Shown here: in pieces, positions 30,101-40,170 of the stretch | Position numbering within the stretch: position 1 is the stretch's first letter | Layout: each line of letters begins with the position of its first letter | NCBI RefSeq assembly: GCF_947632075.1 | Contig: NZ_CANRNX010000005.1 | Location: 1 to 64,000, forward strand | Direction: 5' to 3' | Source of the DNA: an uncultured Flavobacterium sp. | Lineage (GTDB): Bacteria > Bacteroidota > Bacteroidia > Flavobacteriales > Flavobacteriaceae | Length of the DNA: 64,000 nucleotides | Position numbers and translations under genes: made by a program | Notes under the pieces: generated by a model | The model's input: only the letters and a program-made list of their open reading frames with translations | Database searches by the model: none | Told to the model about the DNA's origin: nothing

Positions 30101-30134
30101 AAAAAAGCGACTCGATTAATATCGGTCGCTTTTA
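30101..30134. terminator. Intrinsic terminator-like hairpin
   Basis: aaaaagcgactcg-attaatat-cggtcgcttttaattttt. Confidence 0.7.
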
Positions 30135-30156
30135 ATTTTTACATAAAAACGGAAAA

Positions 30157-31773
30157 TTAATTAATTCCGTGCATTTTCTTTTTCAACATCGGATTCATTA
30201 ATAATAAAATTAAACCTACAGCAATTGGCAATGCTGCGATGATTAAGAAGAATACAGACATTGAATATTTTTGAGAAATGGTATCAATCATTCCGCCCAT
30301 TTGAGCAGCAATCATGTTTGAAATAGCCGATGCTAAGAACCATAAACCAAAGATTAAACCAATTAAGCGTTTTGGTGATAATTTACTCACGTAAGATAAT
30401 CCTACTGGTGATAAGCATAATTCTCCCATAGTTTGGAAGAAATAAGCCAAAATTAACCAAATCATACTTACTCTTACAGCTCCTGCTACAGCTCCTTGCG
30501 GAATTGCAGACGCTCCGTAAGCAACTACTAAGAAACTAATTCCAACAAAGAATAATCCCATGGCAAATTTTACTGGTCCAGATGGATTCCAATATTTTTC
30601 CCAAAGTTTACTAAATAGAGAAGCAAAAGAAACAATGAAAAACGCGTTTAAAATTTGGAACCATGAAACGGTAACTTCTGTTTCTAATGATGTAAATTCT
30701 CTATAAACTTTCCAGAATCCTAAAACTGCAATTGAAGCAAATGATAGTAAAGTGAATAAAATAGTTAATGGATATTGCTTGAAAATTTTTCTTGCTAAGG
30801 TTAAAAGAACAAAAGTGACTACTAAAATAGGGAAAATCGTTAACGCAGCATCAATCCATTTGAAGCTTGTTGCGGCGGTACCTTCTAAAACACGTTGTGT
30901 ATAATCTTTAGCAAAGATACTTAATGATCCACCTGCTTGTTCAAAAGCTAAAAAGAAGAAAATACTCGCAACCATTAATACTCCAACTACGAATAAACGA
31001 TCTCTAACAACATGTTTCGGAGCTTCTACTTCTTCTTCTTTAATTTTATTGTCTTTCGTTTCGTCTTCTTTAATCTGTTTCGGACTATTTCCAACGATTC
31101 CAAAAATACGTTGACCATAATAAAATTGTAACATACCAAAGAACATAAAAACTCCAGCTAAACCAAATCCATAATGCCAACCAATTTTTTCTCCTAAATA
31201 ACCACATAAAAGTGAACCTAAGAAAGCACCTGCATTAATTCCCATATAGAAAATGGTATAACCAGCATCTTTTTTAGAACTTGTATCAGGATATAATTGA
31301 CCTACCATCGATGAAATATTTGGTTTAAACATACCATTTCCTAAAATCATCAAAGCTAAACCAACGAAAAAGAAGTTTTTATCAAAGCCTTCAAGTGCCA
31401 TAGAAGCGTGACCTAAAGTCATTAATAAAGCACCGATTAAAATAGCTTTTTTAAATCCTGTTAATTTATCTGCAATCATACCTCCAAATAAAGGTGTTGC
31501 GTAAACTAACATGGTGTACCAACCGTACAAACTAATTGCTTCTGAGTTTGTCCATCCCCAACCACCATCGGCAATTTGAGAAACTAAGAATACAACTAAT
31601 AGCGCACGCATTCCGTAGTAACTGAAACGTTCCCACATTTCAGTAAAGAATAAAATAAATAATGCAGCCGGATGTCCCAGAACTGTACTGGTGTCTGCTC
31701 CTTTGCTTTCAAGATGTTTGGTTAAACTTAAGTCGTTTGATTGATTCATTATAATTTTGTTTGTATTGTTCAA
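30157..31773 (-). CDS. POT/PTR family proton-dependent peptide transporter
   Basis: FFTEMWERFSYYGMR, GNGMFKPNISSMV, FYMGINAGAFLG. Confidence 0.95.
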   Translation of the reverse strand: MNNTNKIIMNQSNDLSLTKHLESKGADTSTVLGHPAALFILFFTEMWERFSYYGMRALLVVFLVSQIADGGWGWTNSEAISLYGWYTMLVYATPLFGGMIADKLTGFKKAILIGALLMTLGHASMALEGFDKNFFFVGLALMILGNGMFKPNISSMVGQLYPDTSSKKDAGYTIFYMGINAGAFLGSLLCGYLGEKIGWHYGFGLAGVFMFFGMLQFYYGQRIFGIVGNSPKQIKEDETKDNKIKEEEVEAPKHVVRDRLFVVGVLMVASIFFFLAFEQAGGSLSIFAKDYTQRVLEGTAATSFKWIDAALTIFPILVVTFVLLTLARKIFKQYPLTILFTLLSFASIAVLGFWKVYREFTSLETEVTVSWFQILNAFFIVSFASLFSKLWEKYWNPSGPVKFAMGLFFVGISFLVVAYGASAIPQGAVAGAVRVSMIWLILAYFFQTMGELCLSPVGLSYVSKLSPKRLIGLIFGLWFLASAISNMIAAQMGGMIDTISQKYSMSVFFLIIAALPIAVGLILLLMNPMLKKKMHGIN

Positions 31774-31801
31774 GTTTGTAAAAATAGATTAAATTTCTTA
31801 A

Positions 31802-33973
31802 TTACAAATTTTCTTTAATATATTCGGTCATTTTTGTGTATAACTGCTCGCGCGTTTTTCCACCGTAAATTCCGTGGTTTTTATCTGGATAAATTGCCCA
31901 ATCGAATTTTTTGTTCTGGTTTACTAATTCGTTAATTAAAACCATGGCGTTTTGTACATGCACATTATCATCTGCCGTTCCGTGAATTAATAAGTAATTT
32001 CCTTTTAAATTTCCGGCATGTGTAATTGGCGAATTTTCATCATAACCTATTGGATTTTCTTGCGGAGTTGATAAAAAACGTTCGGTATAAACCGTATCAT
32101 AAAAACGCCAAGAAGTTACCGGAGCAACTGCAATTGCTGTTTTGAAAACATTTGGAGCTTGGAATAAGGCGTTCGATGACATAAAACCACCAAAACTCCA
32201 TCCCCAAATACCGATTCTATCTGAGTCGATATAGTTTTTCTTAGCCATTTCTTTAGCAACAAAAACTTGGTCTTCAACTTCGTATTTTCCTAAATTGTTT
32301 TGAGTTGTTTTTTTAAAATCGGCTCCTTTAAATCCGGTTCCTCTTCCGTCAACACATAAAACAATATAACCTTCTTGTGTTAAAAGTGCGTGCCAATAAT
32401 CGTTACTGTCTAACCATTTGTCTGCAACTTGTTGTGAACCAGGACCTGAATATTGATACATCAACATCGGATATTTTTTATTCGGGTCAAAGTTTTTAGG
32501 CTTCATCATATAAGCGTTTAAAACATCACCTTTTGCATTTTTAATTTCAAAGAATTCCTTTTCAGGTAAATTGTATGCTTTTAATTTATCTTCTAAAGCT
32601 TTGTTTGAAACGATGGTTTTGATTTCTTTTCCGTTTGCAGTTTCATTCAAAGTATACGTCGGAGCTGTTTTGCTTGATGAATAGGTGTTGATGAAATATT
32701 CAAAATTCGGACTAAAAGTTGCTTTGTTTGTTCCGTTGTTTTGCGTTAAACGTTTTTTGTTTTTACCGTTTAAATCAATGCTATAAACATCGCGTTTTGT
32801 TGAACCGTTTTCAACCGATTGATAATAGATTTTTGATTTCTTTTTATCGAAACCGTAATAATCTGTTACTTCCCGATTTCCTTTGGTGATTTGGTTTTTC
32901 AGCTTTCCGTTTTTATCGTAATGATAAATATGGTTGAAGCCATCTTTCTCGCTTGTCCAAATAAAACTGTTATCGTCTAAGAAAGTCAAATTATCTGTGA
33001 TGTCAACATAAGCTTTATCTTTTTCGTTTAACACGATGTTGAAGTCAGCCGAATTTCCATCGATAAACAATAAATCTAAATTATTTTGATGACGATTTAA
33101 AACTTGTGCACTTAAAACATTTGCATCATTGGTCCATTTGATTCTTGGAATATAAAAATCGTTGTATTTTGCTAAATCAACCTTTGTGGTTTTGTTGTTT
33201 TTTAAATCGTAAATATGAAGAGAAACTTTTGCATTATTTTCTCCTGCCTTCGGATATTTAAAAACTTGTTGCGTTGGATATAATCCATCAACGTAAACAT
33301 CCATTGAAAATTCAGGAACTTCGGTTTCATCAAATTTAATGTAAGCGATTTTGGTTCCATCGACATTCCAATCGAAAGCACGAACAAAAGCAAATTCTTC
33401 TTCGTAAACCCAATCGGTAATTCCGTTAATGATTTTATTTTTCACACCATCATTGGTAATCTGAATGGTTTTATTCAAATTTAAATCGTTTACAAAAATG
33501 TTATTATCGTAAACATAAGCGATTTTTGAACCATCGTAATTGAATTGCGGTTCTTGAATTTCGTTATCAGAAACTTTTACTAATTTATTGGTGTTTAAAT
33601 CGAAAGTGTAAAAAAGCGACGTAAACGAATGACGATAAATAGGGTTGTAGTTGGTTGCAATTAACAACTTGGTTTCGTCATTATTAAAACTGTATTCAGA
33701 AATTTCAGTTAATTCCGGAAAGTTTTTGGTATTTAAAATATTCTTAGTTCTTTCTAAAGTTGCGAAATCATATAAATCAATTTGGTACGATTTGTTTCCT
33801 CGATTGTAATCTAAAACAGTGTACGCGTTGGTATTTTTCATTGCGTTTAATGAAGTCATTCCCTGCGTTCTAAACGTTCCGTTCCAAATTTCTTCCTGAC
33901 TAATTTTCTTTTGAGCTGTAGCCGAAATTCCAGCAAACAATAAAAAGGCTAAAGTGTATTTTATATTTTTCAT
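31802..33973 (-). CDS. S9 family dipeptidyl-peptidase (DPP-IV type)
   Basis: Beta-propeller N-terminus; GIWGWSFGGFMSSNAL nucleophile motif; HGTADDNVHVQNA; KNHGIYGG. Confidence 0.95.
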   Translation of the reverse strand: MKNIKYTLAFLLFAGISATAQKKISQEEIWNGTFRTQGMTSLNAMKNTNAYTVLDYNRGNKSYQIDLYDFATLERTKNILNTKNFPELTEISEYSFNNDETKLLIATNYNPIYRHSFTSLFYTFDLNTNKLVKVSDNEIQEPQFNYDGSKIAYVYDNNIFVNDLNLNKTIQITNDGVKNKIINGITDWVYEEEFAFVRAFDWNVDGTKIAYIKFDETEVPEFSMDVYVDGLYPTQQVFKYPKAGENNAKVSLHIYDLKNNKTTKVDLAKYNDFYIPRIKWTNDANVLSAQVLNRHQNNLDLLFIDGNSADFNIVLNEKDKAYVDITDNLTFLDDNSFIWTSEKDGFNHIYHYDKNGKLKNQITKGNREVTDYYGFDKKKSKIYYQSVENGSTKRDVYSIDLNGKNKKRLTQNNGTNKATFSPNFEYFINTYSSSKTAPTYTLNETANGKEIKTIVSNKALEDKLKAYNLPEKEFFEIKNAKGDVLNAYMMKPKNFDPNKKYPMLMYQYSGPGSQQVADKWLDSNDYWHALLTQEGYIVLCVDGRGTGFKGADFKKTTQNNLGKYEVEDQVFVAKEMAKKNYIDSDRIGIWGWSFGGFMSSNALFQAPNVFKTAIAVAPVTSWRFYDTVYTERFLSTPQENPIGYDENSPITHAGNLKGNYLLIHGTADDNVHVQNAMVLINELVNQNKKFDWAIYPDKNHGIYGGKTREQLYTKMTEYIKENL

Positions 33974-34059
33974 TAAAATTTATTTTCTGATGCGAATCCT
34001 ACAAAGTAAATCATTTTTTGGAAATAGCGAAATAGGAAGTTTATTTTGGAGTTTAGTTG

Positions 34060-34081
34060 CCACAGATTCACAGATTTTTAT
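34060..34081. repeat. 22-bp direct repeat copy 1 (ccacagattcacagatttttat)
   Basis: 21/22 identical to 35694..35715; contains the fic stop codon. Confidence 0.85.
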
Positions 34082-35030
34082 TTTTCTTGTAAATCGTGGT
34101 TTTTTTATCTCCGTTTTTCAAAATAAGATTTTTTTCTACAGCATTTTTTAAATCACGACTTGCAGTGGCTGAGGAAATATCCTTAAAATAAATCATATAA
34201 TCTTTTCTAGAGAATTCATTATCGTTGTTTTCTAAAAAAATATTGATTCTATCTTCATCCGAAAGTTTTTTACTTGAATTCATTAATAGCTCACTTAATG
34301 AGTTATCAATTATTTGCAACATATATTCAATGAATTTTGTAGATTTTCCTTCTTTATCAGATTGTGAAAGTTCATTGTAATATGCTTCTTGATTTTTAGA
34401 AATTAAAGTTTCAAACGGTAGAAATTCAAAAACAGGATATTCTTGCATCAAAATTAAAGTTTGCCACAATCTTCCCATTCTTCCATTTCCATCAAGAAAA
34501 GGGTGAATAAATTCCATTTCGTAATGAAAAACACAACTTTTAATTAAAGTTAATTCCGACTTATCTTTCAAATACTCGAACAAATCATTCATTAAAAAAC
34601 GAACATTTTCATAAGGAGGCACAATATGTTCTACTTTTGAACCTTTTACAATTCCAACTCCTTGATTTCTATATTTTCCAGGATTTTCTATTAACTTTTC
34701 TAAAAGAAGTTTATGCGCTTTTAGGAAATCCTTTTCGTTATGAGGTTTTAATTTATTTATGTTTTTATAAACTTCTAAAGCGTTTAATACTTCGAGAATA
34801 TCTTTCTGCGGACCTACGACGCGTTTGTTTTCTAAGATGGCAGTGATTTGTTGTTCAGTCAGTGTGTTTCCCTCAATACTTAAAGAAGAATGAATGGTTT
34901 TAATTTGATTTTGTTTTCTTAAAGTTGGATTTGTTTTAATTAAATATTTAGCGTTTACTTCTCCAATTTTTTCTGAAATTGAAGAAATTAATTTTAATAT
35001 TTTAGAAGTTATTTCGTAGGGAGGCTTCAT
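34068..35030 (-). CDS. Fic family protein (class II-like, N-terminal inhibitory motif)
   Basis: HPFLDGNGRMGRLW catalytic motif; SLSIEGNTLT inhibitory (S/T)xxxEG motif; C-terminal winged-helix-like region. Confidence 0.93.
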   Translation of the reverse strand: MKPPYEITSKILKLISSISEKIGEVNAKYLIKTNPTLRKQNQIKTIHSSLSIEGNTLTEQQITAILENKRVVGPQKDILEVLNALEVYKNINKLKPHNEKDFLKAHKLLLEKLIENPGKYRNQGVGIVKGSKVEHIVPPYENVRFLMNDLFEYLKDKSELTLIKSCVFHYEMEFIHPFLDGNGRMGRLWQTLILMQEYPVFEFLPFETLISKNQEAYYNELSQSDKEGKSTKFIEYMLQIIDNSLSELLMNSSKKLSDEDRINIFLENNDNEFSRKDYMIYFKDISSATASRDLKNAVEKNLILKNGDKKTTIYKKNKNL

Positions 35031-35204
35031 ATTGTGATACTATCATTTGATACTATCATAAAAGTATGTTTTTTTATTTACTGTTCTTTATTTGAAAAAA
35101 AATAAATTGTATTTTTTTTACAAACTGTTGATTGTTAGTTTTTTATTTTGTTAAAATGAGTTTTTAAAGGTATATTTGATTCACTAATCAATTAAAATAA
35201 AATT

Positions 35205-35663
35205 ATGAAAAAACTATTATTTCTATTTGTTACCAGCTTATTTCTTTTGAGTTGTAACGACGATAATTCTACTGAAACTACGCAAGGATCAATGGATTTT
35301 GAAGTTTTGTTTCAATCATCTTTAAGTTCTGCTTTAAATCTATATACACCACAAGGCAACGTAGTTATGAGTTTAGAGGAATTGAATGAAATGCATAATA
35401 CGATGTTAGAGGAATTATATTCACCTGAACTATTCATTGATACTGATTTTAGTACAAATTATTTGTTAATCGTATTTGATAAAGTACAACCAGATACAAA
35501 TTATTACATTAAAGTTGAAAGTATTTATGAGAATGCAAATTCTGTTGATGTTTTTGTTGTTTCTTTTTTTGTTGATGGAGTTGCTGCTACTGTACCAGTG
35601 GAACCATTTACTGTTGTAAGAATTCCAAAAACAAATAAACCAATTAATTTTATTTTTAATTGA
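35205..35663 (+). CDS. Hypothetical lipoprotein
   Basis: Lipobox FLLSC; no recognised domain. Confidence 0.7.
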   Translation: MKKLLFLFVTSLFLLSCNDDNSTETTQGSMDFEVLFQSSLSSALNLYTPQGNVVMSLEELNEMHNTMLEELYSPELFIDTDFSTNYLLIVFDKVQPDTNYYIKVESIYENANSVDVFVVSFFVDGVAATVPVEPFTVVRIPKTNKPINFIFN

Positions 35664-35693
35664 AAATTTAATACCCATAAAATTTATAATTAA

Positions 35694-35715
35694 CCACAGG
35701 TTCACAGATTTTTAT
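35694..35715. repeat. 22-bp direct repeat copy 2 (ccacaggttcacagatttttat)
   Basis: Forms one arm of a hairpin ending ctgtggtattttttt at 35724-35737. Confidence 0.85.
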
Positions 35716-35799
35716 CTGAGTATCTGTGGTATTTTTTTGTTCAAAAAAATCCAATCCATAAGAATGTGTATCTTTGTGCAAAATTTAAGCACAAAAAAA

Positions 35800-37113
35800 A
35801 TGAGTTTAGTAAACGGTTTTTCAAAACTAAGTAAAGCAGAAAAAGTACATTGGATTGTTGAAACATATTTCAACGGAAATAGCGAAATAACAAATTTGTT
35901 AACTTCATATTATAATTCAGACGAAGCTTTACAAAAACTTCACGACGAGTTTATTGAAAATACCATTACCAATTTTTACCTTCCTTTTGGTGTGGCGCCA
36001 AACTTTATAATTAACGATAAGGTTTATACCGTTCCTATGGTTATCGAAGAAAGTTCGGTTGTTGCTGCTGCTTCAAATGCTGCTAAATTTTGGAGTAAAC
36101 GCGGTGGGTTTAAAGCAACAGTTCTTTCTACGGAGAAAATCGGAAACGTACATTTCTTGTTTTCTGGTTCAAAGCAAAAATTAGAACAATTCATTAAAGA
36201 CATTCAATCTAAATTTTATGAAAACACCAAACACATTACCAAAAATATGGAAAAACGTGGTGGTGGAATTTTAGCTATTGAATTGGTTGATAAAACTTCT
36301 GAACTTAAAGATTACTACCAATTACATGCAACTTTTGATACTAAAGATAGTATGGGAGCGAATTTCATTAATTCGTGTTTAGAAGAATTTGCAAATGTTT
36401 TACGTTCTGAAGCTGCTGTTTATGCTAACTTCACAGAAGAAGAAAAGAATCTACAAGTAATCATGTCAATTCTTTCAAACTACGTTCCAAATTGTTTGGT
36501 TCGCGTTGAGGTTTCTTGTGCGGTGGAAGATTTAAAAAGTAAAGAAATTAAAGACCCACAATATTTTGCTGAAAAGTTTGTGCAAGCGGTTCGTATTGCA
36601 GAAATTGAAACCTATCGTGCTGTTACACATAATAAAGGAATTATGAACGGGGTTGATGCGGTGGTTTTAGCAACAGGAAACGATTTCCGCGCGATTGAAG
36701 CTGGAGTTCATGCGTTTGCTGCAAAAGACGGAATGTATTCAAGTTTATCTCATGCTGAAATTAAAGATGGAATTTTCCATTTCTGGATGGATTTACCTTT
36801 AGCTTTAGGAACCGTTGGCGGATTAACAACTTTACATCCAATGGTGAAGTTTGCGTTAGAATTGTTAGAAAAACCTTCGGCAAACCAATTGATGGAAATT
36901 ATTGCAGTTGCCGGATTGGCTCAAAATTTTGCAGCTGTAAAATCGTTGACTACAACCGGAATTCAACAAGGTCACATGAAAATGCACTTGATGAATATTT
37001 TAAATCAGTTTAACGCAACCGATGAAGAACGCGTTAAAGTGGTTAATCATTTCGAAAATCAAACGGTTACACATAGCGCAGTGGTTGAATTTATTGAAAG
37101 TCTTAGAAAATAG
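35800..37113 (+). CDS. Hydroxymethylglutaryl-CoA reductase (class II/degradative-type family)
   Basis: MSLVNGFSKLSKAEK...; GMNGVDAVVLATGNDFRAIEAG-like region; heads mevalonate cluster. Confidence 0.92.
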   Translation: MSLVNGFSKLSKAEKVHWIVETYFNGNSEITNLLTSYYNSDEALQKLHDEFIENTITNFYLPFGVAPNFIINDKVYTVPMVIEESSVVAAASNAAKFWSKRGGFKATVLSTEKIGNVHFLFSGSKQKLEQFIKDIQSKFYENTKHITKNMEKRGGGILAIELVDKTSELKDYYQLHATFDTKDSMGANFINSCLEEFANVLRSEAAVYANFTEEEKNLQVIMSILSNYVPNCLVRVEVSCAVEDLKSKEIKDPQYFAEKFVQAVRIAEIETYRAVTHNKGIMNGVDAVVLATGNDFRAIEAGVHAFAAKDGMYSSLSHAEIKDGIFHFWMDLPLALGTVGGLTTLHPMVKFALELLEKPSANQLMEIIAVAGLAQNFAAVKSLTTTGIQQGHMKMHLMNILNQFNATDEERVKVVNHFENQTVTHSAVVEFIESLRK

Positions 37114-37154
37114 TTTTCAACTTTCAATCTCTCGTTAGAAACGATTAAAAATAT

Positions 37155-38063
37155 ATGGAATTTTACAGCAACGGAAAATTATTTATTCTAGGTGAATACT
37201 ACGTTTTAGAAGGCGCAAAGGTTTTTGCCTTGCCAACTAAATTCGGACAAACCTTGCGTGTTTTTTCGTTGAATTCGTCTGTAATCACTTGGAAAAGTTA
37301 TGATGCAGATGGTTCGGTTTGGTTTAACGATGAAATTCTGATTGCCGATATAATTTCCAAAAATATAAAAGAGCAAGATGATAAAGTTCGAAAAACATTA
37401 ATCGAAATTTTACATCAAGCACATCAACAAAATCTAAATGTTTTAAATTCAAAAACTGGATTTTTGGTTGAAACCGAATTAACTTTTCCTCGAAATTGGG
37501 GATTAGGAACTTCGTCAACCTTAATAAATAATATTGCTCAATGGTTTCAAATTGATGCTTTTGAATTGTTAGAAAATTCATTCGGAGGCAGTGGTTACGA
37601 TATTGCTTGTGCACAAAATAACGAACCAATTACGTATCAAAAAGTAAACGGAAAAGTTTCGGTAAAACAAGTAGTTTATAAACCAAGTTTTGCAGATAAA
37701 ATTTACTTTGTGTATTTAAATCAAAAACGCGATAGTAAAGATGCAATTGCTAATTTCCGAAAAAAGCAGAAAGATTTAACTCATGAAATTGCTGAGGTTT
37801 CTAAAATGACCGAACAAATTCTACAGATTGATGATTTAAATGAGTTCATTCATTTTTTCAAAACTTATGAAGCTAATTTGAGTAAAGTTTTAGAAGTGCC
37901 AACCATACAAGAGCAGCTGTTTTCTGATTTTAACGGATTGGTTAAAAGTTTAGGCGGTTGGGGCGGTGATTTTGTTATGGTAGCTTCACAAGAAAATCCA
38001 ACAACGTATTTTAAACAAAAAGGATTTGAAACCATACTTTCATATCAAGATATGATAAAATAA
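37155..38063 (+). CDS. GYDIA-type GHMP kinase
   Basis: LFILGEYYVLEGAKVFALPTKFGQ; PRNWGLGTSSTLINNIAQW; GGSGYDIACAQ. Confidence 0.88.
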   Translation: MEFYSNGKLFILGEYYVLEGAKVFALPTKFGQTLRVFSLNSSVITWKSYDADGSVWFNDEILIADIISKNIKEQDDKVRKTLIEILHQAHQQNLNVLNSKTGFLVETELTFPRNWGLGTSSTLINNIAQWFQIDAFELLENSFGGSGYDIACAQNNEPITYQKVNGKVSVKQVVYKPSFADKIYFVYLNQKRDSKDAIANFRKKQKDLTHEIAEVSKMTEQILQIDDLNEFIHFFKTYEANLSKVLEVPTIQEQLFSDFNGLVKSLGGWGGDFVMVASQENPTTYFKQKGFETILSYQDMIK

Positions 38064-38092
38064 AAAAAGCCAAGTAATTTACTTGGCTTTTT
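38063..38092. terminator. Bidirectional intrinsic terminator
   Basis: aaaaaagccaagta-att-tacttggcttttt. Confidence 0.85.
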
Positions 38093-38114
38093 CGTTTGTT
38101 TGTTGTTAAATTGT

Positions 38115-38615
38115 TTACTTAGCGGGCCTTAGTTTATTACTGTATGTAATTTTGTAAGGTTTTTCACCGCCAGTTTCTTTCATAATGTAAATAAATTTGT
38201 TTGTACTTACACTTTCTGGTTTTATATAGATTTTCTTCTTTGTTTCTTTATCGTAAATCTCAGTTTCTATAGCGCTTTTCACTCGCATATTTTTTGCTAA
38301 TCCAGTTTCTTTATCAGTAAAAACAATTCCTTTAAAAATTTCACCTTCTTCATTTCTCACAGTAATTTCTTCTCCATTAAAACCTTGAGTGAAAAATAAA
38401 ATGGCATATTCTTCTGAATCTGCTTTATAATCTTTCAGAAATTTTTTTTGAACTTTTTCAGAAACAGATCTAAAATCATTTCTCGTTTGTTCTGTATAAT
38501 AAATTGTTTCAGTTTTTTTTCCTTTTTCTTCAATTACACCATCTGTAACATTTTTTTTAGATTTACACATAGCAAATAACAAAATCAAAAAAAGTAAGGG
38601 TAGTTTTTTTAACAT
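38115..38615 (-). CDS. Hypothetical lipoprotein
   Basis: MLKKLPLLFLILLFAMCKSKK lipobox-like signal; no recognised domain. Confidence 0.65.
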   Translation of the reverse strand: MLKKLPLLFLILLFAMCKSKKNVTDGVIEEKGKKTETIYYTEQTRNDFRSVSEKVQKKFLKDYKADSEEYAILFFTQGFNGEEITVRNEEGEIFKGIVFTDKETGLAKNMRVKSAIETEIYDKETKKKIYIKPESVSTNKFIYIMKETGGEKPYKITYSNKLRPAK

Positions 38616-38808
38616 CGTTCAGAATTTAAATTTTTAAATACAAGTCTTAGTTCTGTATCTTTGTTGAAATTTCTATGGAATAAAATTACAATAATTATGC
38701 CTAATAAAAAAAGCTTATTTTCAAGTGTTTTAATATGGCTTATTATTAAATTATTGTTTTTCGTTCTACAAAACGGGGAAATTTAAAATAAGAATTGGGG
38801 AAACCTGA

Positions 38809-40035
38809 ATGAATATGAAAAATAATTTTGATGTAATTGTTGTTGGAGGAGGAGCTTCTGGATTTTTTACTGCGATTAATATTGCCGAAAATAATCCCGA
38901 TTTACGAATTGCAATTCTTGAACGTGGAAAAGAAGTTTTAGGAAAAGTAAAAATATCAGGTGGCGGACGTTGCAATGTTACGCACGCTTGCTTTGTACCT
39001 AATTTACTTACGAAGTTTTATCCGCGTGGTGAACGCGAACTTCGTGGACCTTTTCATACTTTTTGTTCTGTCGATGTTATTGAATGGTTCGAAAACAATG
39101 GCGTAGAACTAAAAATTGAAGAAGACGGACGTATGTTTCCTGTTACTGATTCTTCACAAACCATCATCGATTGTTTTTTAAATTTAGCTCAAGAAAATCA
39201 AATTAAAGTAAATACCTCATGTAGCGTTCAAGCGATTTCGCAAACCAATGATAATTGGATTTTAGAAACTACTCAAGGAACACTTACTTGTAAGCATTTG
39301 GTTATGGCAACCGGAAGCAATCCAAAAATTTGGGAAATGCTTACAGGTTTAGGTCACCAAATTGTTTCTCCGGTTCCGTCGTTATTTACCTTTAATATTA
39401 ATGATACACGAATCAAAGATTTAATGGGAATTTCGGTTCCGAACGTGACTTTAAAAGTTAAAGAAACCAAACTAAAATCAAACGGCCCTTTATTAATCAC
39501 ACATTGGGGATTAAGCGGACCTGCTATTTTACGACTTTCAGCTTGGGGAGCTCGTGAACTTTTCGATAAAAATTATCAGTTTACCTTACAAGTGAATTTC
39601 CTTAACGAAGAAGTTTTTGATGATGTTTTGGTTCAGCTTAACGAATTAAAGTTAGAACACGCTAAGAAAACCGTAGTAAAAAAATCGCCTTTCGATTTAA
39701 CCACGCGTTTGTGGGAACAATTGGTTCTGGCTTCAGAAATTACTGCCGATGCAAAATGGGCCGATTTAACCAAAAAACAATTGGTGAATTTAACCAATCA
39801 GTTAACTAATACCGAGTTTAAAGTAAACGGAAAAAGTACGTTTAAAGATGAGTTTGTAACAGCTGGTGGCATCGATTTAAAAGAAATCGACTTTAAAACC
39901 ATGCAAAGTAAGTTGTTCAAAAACTTATATTTTACGGGCGAAATCATGAATATTGATGCTATTACCGGCGGATTCAATTTTCAAAACGCTTGGACTTCGG
40001 GTTTCATTGCTGCTCAAGCTATTGCAAATAAATAA
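38809..40035 (+). CDS. NAD(P)/FAD-dependent oxidoreductase (HI0933/BaiN-like)
   Basis: VIVVGGGASGFFTAINIAE; GGGRCNVTHA; GGFNFQNAWTSGFIAAQAI. Confidence 0.92.
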   Translation: MNMKNNFDVIVVGGGASGFFTAINIAENNPDLRIAILERGKEVLGKVKISGGGRCNVTHACFVPNLLTKFYPRGERELRGPFHTFCSVDVIEWFENNGVELKIEEDGRMFPVTDSSQTIIDCFLNLAQENQIKVNTSCSVQAISQTNDNWILETTQGTLTCKHLVMATGSNPKIWEMLTGLGHQIVSPVPSLFTFNINDTRIKDLMGISVPNVTLKVKETKLKSNGPLLITHWGLSGPAILRLSAWGARELFDKNYQFTLQVNFLNEEVFDDVLVQLNELKLEHAKKTVVKKSPFDLTTRLWEQLVLASEITADAKWADLTKKQLVNLTNQLTNTEFKVNGKSTFKDEFVTAGGIDLKEIDFKTMQSKLFKNLYFTGEIMNIDAITGGFNFQNAWTSGFIAAQAIANK

Positions 40036-40170
40036 TATTTTAAGAAGCTAAACATTTTGCTTATTTTTGAGTTTTTGCCTGCTTTTCGTTTTATCTTTAA
40101 AATAAATTTTAAAGGATATCACTGCAACGAGGGCTAGCTCTAAGTTAACGCATATTTTAAAGAAATTTAA

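Noticed and set aside
34020-34034. Shared ggaaatagcgaaata with the HMG-CoA reductase coding region (about 35877)
   Set aside because: About 15 bp in AT-rich sequence, one copy in coding DNA; treated as coincidence.
38697-38786. 29-aa ORF MPNKKSLFSSVLIWLIIKLLFFVLQNGEI
   Set aside because: Too short to support without homology or expression evidence.
40041-40170. Possible ncRNA around ggatatcactgcaacgagggctagctc
   Set aside because: No convincing stem-loop or known motif seen; would need covariation analysis.
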